Source: Dastarcus helophoroides
Lineage: Eukaryota > Arthropoda > Insecta > Coleoptera > Bothrideridae
Assembly (NCBI GenBank): GCA_028583605.1
Contig: CM053333.1
Location: 28,995,302 to 29,059,301, forward strand
Reading direction: 5' to 3'
DNA: 64,000 bases
Both the position numbers and the translations under genes were made by a program. The first letter of the stretch is position 1; the number at the start of each line of letters is the position of its first letter. Under the pieces are notes generated by a model, which did no database searches, was not told the origin of the DNA, and saw only the letters and a program-made list of their open reading frames with translations. Positions 10,618 through 21,472 of this stretch are shown one piece after another.

Positions 10618-11564
10618 TAATAATTCTCTTACAAGGCTTTGCGGCGCTGTGGAAAGTAGCAGGTATAGCTTTTATTCCCTAAAGCCGAACAGGAGGAAGT
10701 TTGGCCAGCTTCAGCAGACTATTATTTTATTACTTTCAGTTAGACCAGAGTACACGTTTCACCGCAAATGCTGAGTTGACCTTGAGGAGCAGACCGTTTC
10801 TTAAAAACGTTTTCCTGATGCAGATTTTATTGAAACATTTCATGTTTTTGATGCATTATATTCTCTCCGGAAATCTACCTTAACAATGACTTACACATGT
10901 TTAGTAAAGCAAATTGTAGGGTGCAATCTCCTCAGCGGTGTTCTGTCGAAGAGAGAACAATAGAAGCTGTGCCTGTCACAGCAACGCCTAATAACTTAAA
11001 TCTATTCATCTTGAGTGTTGAATTCTAATCTCGAGAGAATTTAATCATCTGCAATCAAACACGTTTAATTATATCAATCGAATTGTAGTCAGAATAGAGC
11101 ATGCAACTTGGTATATCCCAATTGAGTGGTGCATCAAAGTTCTAAGAAGCAAAATCCTTATTCATAAACGCAATATTATTCACTAAAGGACATCAAAAAT
11201 TCACCTATTTTTTAAAGGATTTCTGCACTTGATAATTTCATATTGTAAATTTGCTCAGATTTGACCCTATTACAGTAGACAAATATTCACCGTGGAAACC
11301 TGTTAAAACAACATTTATAAATCCACACTAACAAAACAATTCGGACGTTTTATTCACGGCTTTATCGCTTAAGCCGATAATCATTAATTAACCAAAACCC
11401 AAACTTCAAAATTTTTCATGTCTGCATATAAAATGTTATCAGAAACAAGTGACACATGAGAACAGCAGTTTTTTCTCGAAAACATAATAATTAAAACTGA
11501 ATATTTGGTGCTGTTTTGAATGTGATTTCTAACACAATGATTTCACAGCAAAAGTAAATACACA
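10618..11564. other. No recognisable gene
   Basis: AT-rich DNA with only short open frames. I see no RT, transposase or repeat partner within the window. Confidence 0.55.
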
Positions 11565-11876
11565 TACAACGCTGTAACTTGAAATAAATTCAGTAAATCA
11601 AAGACAGTTTTGTTTCGGAAATATGCTTGGACATATGGATTAATTTTCTAACTTGCGCTTTTTTGATGTAGGAAAATTTTATACAGAATGTAACAAATTT
11701 AAGATATGACGTCATCGATAAATTTTTTAAATGGCAACCCTATTTTTTTCTTGACTATTTTTAACGGATATATCAAGTTACACATGTGTATTAAATTTAT
11801 TCTTTTTATTTTTTGTCGTTTAAAAGATATTTAACAAATACTAACTAATTTGAAAAATCAAGTAATGCGATTCAAC

Positions 11877-13464
11877 TCAATAATCTTTCTTCAATAAATG
11901 TTCAAAATGTTGTCCATTTACTAACTGATAATAGCCCAAACGGAACTGAAACTCGTTTTGAATATTTTCAATTACTTTGGGGGAAATTAGTCTACACTCC
12001 TGTCTTATTCGTTCTTTCAACTCCTCAATATTTACAGGTTTGGTCATAACAATTTTGCTCTTCAAATACCCTTACAAGAAATAGTTCATAAGTGTTAAGT
12101 CCGGAGACCTGGATGGCCATTCAAAAGGTCTCCTTCTACCAATCCATCTGCCTGGAAATACATCATCCAGATACTCACGGACAGGCCTTGCAAAATAAGG
12201 AGGGGCACCGTCTTGTTGAAACCAGATGTTTCTATTCGGGATATCAGCTTCGACCGAATCAGGAAACCAAATAGCTGGATCAGGAATTAACTCCTCCTGC
12301 AAGAATTCTAAATATCCTGCCCCATTGAGATTTTCTTGGTAGAAAATTGGTCCTATAACTCGATCACCAACAATCCCTGCAGAATCCCTGACTTTCTCTG
12401 GATGTTGAGTGTGGCCTTCCTTCATCCAATGTGGGTTGTGTCTGCCCGGTAACGACAATTTTGACGGTTTACCTCATCATTTAACATAAACGTTAATTCA
12501 TCTGAAAACAGGATAGTTTCTATGCTTAGAATATAGTAGTATAGTAGATCCATCATTTGTTCACAAAACTGGAGTCTTCTATCAGGATCATCTTCTAAAG
12601 GTTCATGAAGAATTGTCATAGTATGAGGCTGAAATTTTTGTATTTTTGGAATTCTTGTCACTGAAGACTCGCTAATTTTGAGTTCCCTATCTATCTGACT
12701 AGTGGGGACATAAGGATTTCCTTGGACAGAGAGAAGTACATTATTTTTATCAGCTTTGACCGGATCAGGAAAATAAATAGCTAAATCAGGAATAATCTCT
12801 TCCTGCAGGATTCTAAATATCCTGCCCCATTGAGATTTCCTTGGAAGAAAATTGGTCCTTTAACCCAATCACCATCAATCCCTCCCTAAAAATTGACTTT
12901 CTCTGGATGTTGAGTGTGGCCTTCCCTTATCCAGTGTGGGTTGTTGTCTGCCCAGTAACGACAATTTTGATGATTTGGCTCACCATTTAACATAAACGTT
13001 GATTAATCTGAAAACAGGATATTTTCTATGCTTAGAACATTTTTGTCCAGTAGATTTGTTCACAAAACTGGAGTCTTCTATTCGGATCATCTTCTAAGAG
13101 TTCATGGGTGATTGCCATTTTATAAGGATGAAATTTTTGCATTTTCCGAATTCTTGCAACTGAAGACTACTAATTTCGACTTCCCTACCTATCAGGTAGT
13201 GGGGATATGAAGATTTTCTTGGGCAGAGAGAAGTACATTAATTTTGACATCTTCATTCTGACGGATATTACTTGTTCTTCTTAAATACCCATTTTCCCGA
13301 AACTGTTTTTCAATCTTGCTTACGGTACTTTGCGATATGGATGGTAAATCAGGATACTTCTCTCTTATTAAAAAACGAATAACTTCATTTTGTGTTCTTG
13401 TTCTATCTCCGTAGCCAATCATTATTAAACTTTCAATCTTGTGGGTTTCAGTTATGTACGGCAT
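11877..13464 (-). pseudogene. DUF4817-type mariner transposase
   Basis: The N-terminus on the minus strand (13464-13192) reads KIESLIMIGYGDRTRTQNEV, then SISQSTVSKIEKQFRENGYL, matching the DUF4817 helix-turn-helix region common to a large insect transposase family. The DDE core is spread over 12661-12072: ETILFSDELTF (first Asp), EKVRDSAGIVGDRVIGPIFY, NIWFQQDGAPPYFARPVREY (second Asp), FPGRWIGRRRPFEWPSRSPD with LTLMNYFL (third acidic residue). The C-terminus (12065-11877) reads NIEELKERIRQECRLI, then FQFRLGYYQLVNGQHFEHLL. Frame breaks separate these blocks, and a partial duplicate of the core lies at 12753-13240. The family mobilises DNA by cut and paste; this copy cannot. Confidence 0.88.
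12247..13240. repeat. 506-bp tandem duplication inside the transposase gene
   Basis: 12247-12752 is repeated at 12753-13240 with scattered changes and small indels. Landmarks AGCTT..GACCG..TCAGGAAA, CTCTGGATGTTGAGTGTGGC and CAGAGAGAAGTACATTA occur in both at the same spacing. The second unit is the more decayed. Confidence 0.85.
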
Positions 13465-13595
13465 TTTGGTAGATTTTTTAATAAATGGGGTTTCTCACTA
13501 AACGACGAATTAACAGCCTCTCCGATCAATACAATACTACTCTTATTATTTGTTTTTATTAAGTTTTCCCGACACCTTACGGTATAAGGGAATTG

Positions 13596-13596
<1 letters not shown>

Positions 13597-13660
<64 letters not shown>
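13597..13660. repeat. (TA)n microsatellite, left of PLE-tail pair
   Basis: An uninterrupted TA run of about 64 bases, separated by about 30 bases from the PLE 3' end. Confidence 0.95.
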
Positions 13661-13663
<3 letters not shown>

Positions 13664-13749
13664 GTATTTGTTTATGATGGTAGGGTATGTTAATTAATTT
13701 TGTTTTAGGGTAAGTCGATCAGTAGAGGTACAGGTAAAGAATTCTCTTT

Positions 13750-13803
13750 ATCTATTTCCAAGCTTTCGAAGCTTTATTTTTGCTTCATCATCAGGGATTA
13801 GAT
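13750..13803 (-). ncRNA. Hammerhead ribozyme, second PLE family
   Basis: On the minus strand: CTGATGA, a bulged T, helix II GAAGC/GCTTC with an A-rich loop, GAAA, then the palindromic AGCT followed by T as cleavage nucleotide. Helix I pairs TCC with GGA and, after a small internal loop, ATCTA with TAGAT. The core is complete. The extra T before helix II and the very short helix III are the weak points. PLE terminal regions are known to carry hammerheads. Confidence 0.68.
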
Positions 13804-14012
13804 TTGAGATTTGACCTTTGCGAAGTGGTATACATCCTACTATATATTATATTACATTTGGTTTTTTTTAAATGAGGGATAACCATTCCTGTCATTACAT
13901 TGTCCTTTATGTGTTTACTTTACTACATGCAATTATCTTATTACTATTTCAATTTAACCAACATTTAGGTCCTTTTTGGGAATAGGATGGTTCGTTATTC
14001 CTTACTAAGGAA

Positions 14013-14066
14013 TCTCAAATCTAATCCCTGGTGATGAAGCAAAAATAAAGCTTCGAAAGCTTGGAA
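14013..14066 (+). ncRNA. Hammerhead ribozyme of second PLE family, mutated
   Basis: The plus-strand partner of the previous motif. The core reads CTGGTGA, losing the conserved A after CTG. Helix II, GAAA and the 3' part are unchanged. Confidence 0.6.
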
Positions 14067-14131
14067 ATAGATAAAGAGTATTCTTTACCTGTACCTCTAC
14101 TGATCGACTTACCCTAAAACAAAATTAATTA

Positions 14132-14156
14132 ATATATATATATATATATATATATA
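14132..14156. repeat. (TA)n microsatellite, right of PLE-tail pair
   Basis: A TA run directly joined to the PLE terminal AATTAATTAA. Confidence 0.93.
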
Positions 14157-14639
14157 AGTTTTTTTATAAGATTGTGCTGAGAAGAAAAATGTCAAACGAA
14201 TATCTTCTGATACGCGATTTTTAAACTTTTTGAAAATTGTATTGAATAGAATCACATTTGTAAATTTGCAAATTTTAAATAACAAGGAATAAAAAATTAA
14301 AATTTAATACGCATGTGTAACTTAATATAGCCTTTAAGAAGAGTCAAGGAAAAAATAGAGTTGCTATGTAAAAAAAATGTCGATAACGTCATATCTTAAA
14401 TTTGGGACATGTTGTATAAAATGTTCCCACATCAAAAGGAGTGCAAAATAAAATATTAATCGATGTATCCAAACTGAAAAAAAACTGCCTTTGACTTACT
14501 GAATTTATTTCAAGTTACGGACTTGCACTGTATATGGTGTCTCATTCATAATGTTATTAATTTTAAGGGAATGTAGATGAAAAACACATAAGCAGGATAG
14601 GAATACCTGATTAAAACAGACTGTTCAGGTTGGTATATT

Positions 14640-15660
14640 TAAGCTGAAATAAAAAAAATCAAACTCATAATTTAAGCCTCTTTCCGGCTTATGGATTCCA
14701 CGTTGCTAATTAAGAAGAAAATAGAAATAAGAGGAAGAAGAATAATAACGGGATGGCAGCTTAAGCAAAGTAGGAATCGGTAGAAACAAAACATTGCTTA
14801 AAAATGAAAACGTGTAAATGATACTTTTTATCCAAGAATTAGAAAAAATTGTTAAATGAATCGCTTTTTTGTCAGAAAATTGGCCATCAGCGATAACGAT
14901 TTGCCGCAGAAATTTAAAAATAAATCGGGGTTATAAAGTGCATAATCCTCGAAAAATATTTTTTAACGATCATGACAAATTAAACATTTTCAGTTTTGCG
15001 AATCTATTTGAGAATGTGATGGCGATGAAATTTTATGGAACCATATGTTTACTGACGAATCTCTTATTTTTCATAAACTCCACAACCCTTAAATAGTTCG
15101 GAAAAATAGACCCTTGAGTATTCCTGTTAGTACACTACTCTGACTTTAGGGTGTTAGGAAATTCTATCCTTGGTTTATTTTTCATAAACAAAAACCAAGC
15201 TGCCGATAAATATTTAGTATTATTATTTATTTTTTAGGATTATGTCAGACCGAATAATAATTCTTTGAAATTTTACGTTTATTTATTTTTTAAAATTTTT
15301 GCTTTACTTTTCGTCAGACCGCCGGATCAACGAAACCAAAAATATAAAATAGAGATAAATATTTTCATGTAAGTTTTAAATTATGAAAATGCAAATAATT
15401 GTATACATGTTTTGTTCAATAATTAATAATGTTTCAGTCTAACCTGAGCAAGTGATAATGTAATAAGGGTCAGTTGACCTATAAAGTCAAATCATTTGTT
15501 GCGATCAATAGCGCTATGTTAGGGGGGATCAATTTGATTCTCTTTTAAAATATTATATATTATTTTTTTTTTTGATTTCCTGCCTTTTCTAAACCTTCCT
15601 AATACGAGATTAAAACTAATGACTTTATGGCTGTATATGCTTCGATTCGGTATTAATTAC
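14640..15660. repeat. Ancient dispersed repeat, copy 1 (partner 28290-29400)
   Basis: Collinear blocks are shared with 28290-29400: ATAATTTAA near the start, GGAATCGG..GAAACAAA, TAGTTCGGAAAAA then GAGTATT then GTACACT, TCTGACT, and near the end TTCGATTT/TTTGATTT then CTGCC..CTAA.CCTTCC. Divergence and indels are heavy and no protein is readable. The class is not recognised. Confidence 0.5.
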
Positions 15661-15830
15661 AGATCATATGGTCTGTTTTATTAATTGTGTTTTTTCTTGA
15701 TATTATACTATTATTATGAGAACATGTTTCAATATAGACACCATTAGTTTTAACTGTAACACATTATTAAAAACAAATAGTATTTTTTGAAGCAATTTCA
15801 TTTTTTGTAGCAATAATGTGATCGGTTAAA

Positions 15831-16838
15831 ATTAATTTCAGTGGATCATTTTCCTATAGAATGTGAAGCGATTGAATGACGAATTCTACCATAAAAGAAA
15901 AAAATAAAATAAACATTCAATGATCTCCTAAAATATTACTCTGAGCAACATTTATCAGATCCACCCTAGGTTTTTAGGCAGAAAAATTTTAAGGATAAAG
16001 ATGTCGTTCATTAAAAATCGAATGCAGCTTATAATTTAAAACCTAACAAACAGGTTATTGTACTTTAAACGTACGCAAAGTTCTATGATATTGTGCAGAT
16101 TGTAGGATTGTTAAGAAAGTCATTCCGGAAAAGCAAAACAAAAAAATTTGGAGTTTTGCATCCAGCACCTTGGTTAGTGTTAGTTTTTCAACAAAAGTTG
16201 GTAATGTTAAATCTTTATATTTTCATTCCAGGAAGCTATAGGAGTGTAGTAACTTTTCATTCCAGAAAATAGTTTTCGGTGTACATTTCAATAAAAAAGA
16301 AACTGCGTTTTCCGTTAATAAGAGAATAATATTGCTACGATTATCGCCCATTGCGACCAATTCCACTTATCATACATCACTATTGTTATACCATCATTTC
16401 AAGATCTTTTGTAAGATGATATCCCAAACAACTTCTGTGAAAGGACAAAGTACTACGAGTTCCAGAAATAAGATTGGCACTATTGAATGCTTTCGTCTTT
16501 CTTCTTGAACGCAATCTAGAGTTGGAAATAACAACAGTTTTTAAAACTTCGTTCGATTAACTTTTCCGTTGAATCATATATAACGTACACGTAACTTAAG
16601 AATAATATTAGCTTCGAAATCTTTTTCAAACTGAATGTCGTAGGAGACGCTTGCACAGCTAAATATATAAAACTTTTCCCAAACTTCTAATTTTTCTGTA
16701 GAAATTTATTGCCATAATGGATATTAAATCCATGAATTGGTTATTTACTTACTGTCTATGATTTTTTTATTAGTTTACGCTAAAATTTTGGCTGAAACGA
16801 ATAACTCAAAATGGAATTTATTTTCTTGTTTAAACGCA
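15831..16838. repeat. 1-kb direct repeat, copy A
   Basis: About 1 kb starting TAATTTCAGTG and ending CTTGTTTAAA recurs at 20243-21251 with the same orientation and high similarity, including GAATGTGAAGCGA, AACATTCAATG, AGGAAGCTATAGGAGTGTAG and ATATATAACGTACACGTAAC. I see no inverted ends and no coding potential. It is probably one member of a non-coding mobile repeat family. Confidence 0.8.
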
Positions 16839-18736
16839 CATTGCATCTAAATCCAAATAAACAGAAATTTATTGTTACCGTAGAAAAATAATGAAATACT
16901 CCCCAAATCAAATATATGCACTAAAGAAAATTAATATGGAAAATGCTGTTTTATTAATCATTACACAAAATATACATTATATTCATTAGATTTTAATATT
17001 AGTTAAATTATTTTTGTATCTGTTGTATTTGCTATGAATTTCCATCGTAATTATCGTAATAATCTATGATATAGTAATGATATATGGCATGGAAAATTTG
17101 AATAAATAATTTGAATATTCTCCGCAGATAATAATGTTAAACTAGCGCCCTTCAGGGGCAGAGTCAAAATAAAACTAAAATTCGTAATTCCCAGACTGGA
17201 AAATATGAAATTTTTAAATATTTAATTTATAGCATCGAAAATTATTGAGAAATTTTAGAAAAAATTTAAACTTTCAACACCCTCTATCTCTTAAACCAGC
17301 TGCATTGCTATAAGGTATATTAAGGTGTGTATTTTGGTGTGTAGTATCTCCAGTTTAGCGCTGGCCCATTCTTTCTGACAACCTGAATATTTGCAGTTTT
17401 GCAGTGTCATCTCCCAATTTTATTTTCTATATCTCCTCAATATTAAGCAGCATGTCTTACAGCTAAGCGTTATAAATTTATTCGGTTAAACTAATTCGAA
17501 ACATCGATTATACCTTAAATTTTTAAATATCTCTGCTGACATTCACGCTACTCCAGCCACAGAATTCCTTCTCATTGGTTTATAGTAAGCAGACGGTTTG
17601 TTTAGGAAATTATTTATTGCACATTCATCGATCTTCCCGATGTAAATGAATTAAACTTACCTACATAATTTAATATAAAATGCTTCTGCGTGAGATAGAT
17701 AATCTATCCGTTGAACTAGAAATAAATTTGTTTGCAATGATGGTTGATAGTATAAGGTGAAAATATAATACCAGATTAAAACCCCGAATATCTTTGTTCA
17801 AGGTATTTATTGCACATTTCCATCATTAAAAATTCATGAAAAAGTCTGATATACTTAGTTCTGTTTTTAGTTTTATGTGGAAGTTTAGCAGTTGTTGGTC
17901 AAGTCTCAATTATTATTTTATTATTAATATTAAGTTCTTAGTTATTAAAATAATAAGCACTATACACATGTTTAATGAAACAAACTATTGAATGACTATT
18001 TATTTTGTTTTTTTTTTAGTTATTTTTAAGATCAAAAAGAGGTCTCTCAAATTAAAGAACATCAACCTTAATTGGCCAATCAATCAATATTTAATTAGTT
18101 TCTAATAGGCAATGCAAGACCGGGATACCAGGACTCTGAAATACCGAGATCTCACACGGTTTTGGCGGGACTAGTTTCGCTGTAAATCCTACAGGTTTCC
18201 GCGCAATTTGCGGGATTATGCAGAAATCTCCCTCATGGTATTGAAAGATACCTTTAAAGATACCACTATAAAATTAGGGTGTTCGTTATTTAACAAGTTC
18301 CTTCTTTTAACTTGTGTATCCTCTAGATTATTTCTTTGTAATCTAAAAACAATTTTAGAAAAGAAAAAAAATTTCGATGTCGTTTAACACTGCCTAAATG
18401 ATTATGGTTTTTCCTTTTAGTTAACATAAGGTTTCATATAACGCTCCGCGCTGTTTAGGACATTATTGTTTTTCATGAATATTTAATAAATCAAACTATA
18501 TATATAAATATCAATACGAATATACCATAAATGCACATATGTATGTTATTTTGATGCTGGCAATTTTTGAGTTTTTAATTTACGGCTGCGATTTAAAGAT
18601 TTTCTGTTGCATTTGGAATAGCTCACCATGACCATTGACAAATGTTAATTAAGGTTGAGGTGGCGAGAAAAAACTGATCATCATTTTCGCGTTACACATT
18701 TTATCGTAATAACGTAACGATATTATGAAGTTTATT
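16839..18736. other. Gene-free stretch with one repeat copy
   Basis: Apart from the inverted GGCGCTAGTTT-family copy at 17120-17290, I see only AT-rich sequence with no supported gene. Confidence 0.55.
17120..17290 (-). repeat. Dispersed repeat with GGCGCTAGTTT motif, inverted copy
   Basis: The block AACTAGCGCCCTTCAGGGG and the following AATTCGTAATTC and TTATTGAGAAATTT blocks are the reverse complement of the 7700-7960 copy, in the same order. Confidence 0.6.
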
Positions 18737-18737
18737 A

Positions 18738-19250
18738 ATTTTATTTAACATTTCTAGACCCAGTTTAGAAATATGTAAATTATGTAGTTCAATGCTGGAA
18801 GGGGTATTAGCCCTCGGAGTAGTTGTTTCTTGTGGATTGGGCTTCAAATATTTAAATTTTTACCACCGTAAATTATTGATGAAACGCCTATTCATGTTAA
18901 AAATTTTTTATGTATTGAAAATATTGTATTTTTAAGTATTTTCTTTCTCATTTTTCCCTATCTATGTTATGCACTGCTGACGAGCTCAAATCAAAGCGAA
19001 TATTCTTATATTTTCATAATTTATTAAAAAAACAAATTTTAGTATCTAATTTTGGCCTTTTATTTTTCATTTTTCCTATTCTATATAAAATAAACTAACC
19101 TATTTTTTGTCAACTGTCATAAGGTGACGTTTTAAATAAATTTACATATCACGTAGTCAGTCATATTTCAAAAACTGTTTTAGAATATTGTCAACAAACA
19201 ATAAAAATTTGAATATTTTCAAGCTGGGTCGTGGAAATGTTAAATAAAAT
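18738..19250. mobile_element. Small element with ATTTTATTTAACATTTC inverted ends
   Basis: Left end ATTTTATTTAACATTTC (18738 on) and right end GAAATGTTAAATAAAAT (to 19250) are inverted copies, continuing about 45 bases through GACCCAG and AAATAT blocks. The interior is non-coding and is shared with 46138-46580. The same end sequence forms the perfect hairpin at 52321-52464. A non-autonomous DNA element is the simplest reading; no target duplication was identified. Confidence 0.65.
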
Positions 19251-20242
19251 GAATAAACTTAATGTTTCCGATCAATAAGAGTCCACCATGAAGGAGAATA
19301 AAAAGGTATGATTACATTTTTTATTGCACCACTTAAGACTGAACGCACTTTTTGGAAGGAATAAATAAGAGGACAGATCGGTGTGCATCACAACTAATGT
19401 AAAAATGGACTTCGGTTCTACAGACGAATTTTTTCATGATTTAATATCATTGACACCGAAAACGTTGTGGAATGTTTAAATTTTGTTGAGTTTTTATCTT
19501 TAATAAAGTTTAATAGTTATGAATTTAATATCATGTTATGAAGCCATTTCTATGTTACTGTTGTCTCATGATGTGGAAGTATTACGTATCAAACGAACAG
19601 AATTAGATGATTTTTTGACCATGTTGTGTACATTTCACTTACATGTTACAAATAATCAGTTAAGGGAATTGTTACATAAACTTATTGAAGCACTATTGAC
19701 AAAGTCCAAGGGGGTTGATGATTGTCTAGATGGAGTACTATGGGTACTTCATATGGCACTTATAACTTAACTAGTGGTAACAGTGTGTCAAATGATGGTG
19801 GCCTCAGTATTGGTGTAGGACGGCCAAAATATGACTTTTCTTATGGACAGTTAAAGTTACTTCGAACTTCAGGTTTCACTTGGCAAAGAATTGCAAATTT
19901 ATTAAATATATTTATACCTACTCTACAAAGGCATCGACAACATTTATTATTTGTTGATGACACGTAATCTTTAATAAATACAGAACTAAGTAATGAAATA
20001 TGGGAAATTTTAATATCCACTTCTGGAGTAGAAGAAGTCTACGTAATGGAAAGTTTAAGATATCAAAAATTAATGTTTCACGATGGAGAGTAACACAACT
20101 ACTGCACCATATAAATCCTTTAAGAATAAATTTAAGAAGAACACATGCTGCATGCAGAAGAGCTTACAAAGTTAAAGGACCAAATTATCTATGTTATGAA
20201 GATCCAAATATTTTTTGCTAAAGTATTTCTACACAAATCTTA

Positions 20243-21251
20243 ATTTCAGTGAATTATTGTCCTACAGAATGTGAAGCGACTGAATGACGAATTGTACCAT
20301 GAAAGAAAAAATTAAAACAAACATTCAATGGTCTCCTAAAATATTACTTGGAGCAACATTTATCAAATCCACCCTATGTTTTTAGGCAAAAGAATTTTAA
20401 GGATAAAGATGTAGTTCATTTAAAATCGAACGCAACATATAATTTAAAACCTAACAAACAGGTTATTGTACTTTAAACTTACGCAAAGTTCTATGATATT
20501 CTGCAAATTGTAGGATTGTTAGGAAAGTCATTCCAGAAAAATAAAACAAAAAAATTTGTAGTTTTGCAACCAGCACCTTGTTAGTATCAGCTTTTCAACA
20601 AAAGTTGGTAATGTTAAATCTTTATGTTTTCATTCCAGGAAGCTATAGGAGTGTAGCAATTTTTCTTTCCAGAAATTAGTCTTCGGTGTACATTTCAATA
20701 AAAAGAAACTGCCATTAATAAAAGAATAATATTGCTAGGATTATCGCCCATTGCCACTAACTCCACTTATCGCTACATACATACATACATCGCTATGGTT
20801 GGACCATCATTCCAAAATCTTTTGTAAGATGTTATGTGTTATTCCAAATAACTTGTGTGAAAGGACAAAGCGCTGCGGGTCCCAGAAATAAGATTGGCAC
20901 TATTGCATGTTCGTCTTTCTTCTTGAACGCAATCTAGAGTTGGAAATAACAACAGTTTTTAAAACTTCGTTCGATTAACTTTTCCGTTGATTCATATATA
21001 ACGTACACGTAACTTAAGAATAATATTAGCTTCGAAATCTTTTTCAGACTGAATGGGGTAGGAGACGCTTGCACAGCTAAATATATAAAACTTTTCCCAA
21101 ACTTCTAATTTTTCTTTAGAAATTTATTGCCATAGTGGATATTAAATTCATGAATTGGTTATTTACTTACTGTCTATAATTTTTTATTAGTTTACGCTAA
21201 AACTTTGGCTGAAAAGAATAGCTCAAAATGGAATTTATTTCTTTGTTTAAA
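20243..21251. repeat. 1-kb direct repeat, copy B, inside the integrase gene
   Basis: Matches 15831-16838 over its whole length. It separates GPNYL from SNHKL of the integrase gene. The junctions lack GT..AG, so it looks like an insertion rather than an intron. A CATACATACATA run is an addition relative to copy A. Confidence 0.8.
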
Positions 21252-21450
21252 TGGATGAATTCAAACCACAAGTTGACGCTTTTTAGATTTGTATTTCATA
21301 AATGTATTGATGGGCCTAGTAGATTCATAGTATATTTGCAATATTTACCTAGTAACACATCAACAAGTGTGTTAAATTTATTTAAAGCAGCCTCTGAAAA
21401 TTACGGTTTACATATGAGAGTTCGAGGAGATCACGGAACTGAAAATGTTC

Positions 21451-21472
21451 TATATATATATATATATATATA
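21451..21472. repeat. (TA)n run inside integrase pseudogene
   Basis: A short TA microsatellite lies between RGDHGTENVL and the continuation of the integrase frame, so it interrupts the coding sequence. Confidence 0.9.

Larger units (their letters stand above)
13685..14132. mobile_element. Two PLE 3' ends joined tail-out (inverted pair)
   Basis: The minus-strand piece (about 13685-14010) and the plus-strand piece (about 14019-14132) match the 3' untranslated tail of the PLE at 47501-49185. Shared landmarks are GGAATAACGAACCATCCTAT, CAAATCTAATCC and the terminal CTACTGATCGACTTACCCTA. Both tails end in AATTAATTAA next to (TA)n. The pair is nested in the right part of the mariner element. No coding part remains. 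Confidence 0.82.
11567..14530 (-). mobile_element. Mariner-type DNA transposon with long inverted repeats
   Basis: The right end CAAGTTACGGACTTGCACTG (14511-14530) is followed by TA. The left end at 11567 follows TA and matches the inverted right end apart from a small deletion. The inverted similarity continues about 300 bases inwards (about 11567-11870 against 14225-14530), including a shared GATGACGTCATATCTTAAAT-like block. A transposase pseudogene fills the middle on the minus strand. Part of the length is later material: a PLE-tail pair between TA microsatellites at 13597-14156 and an internal 506-bp duplication. TA duplication fits the Tc1/mariner superfamily. Confidence 0.82.

Noticed and set aside
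20192..21251. Intron inside the integrase gene
   Set aside because: The interrupting segment lacks a plausible GT..AG pair at the codon junction, and most of it recurs independently at 15831-16838.
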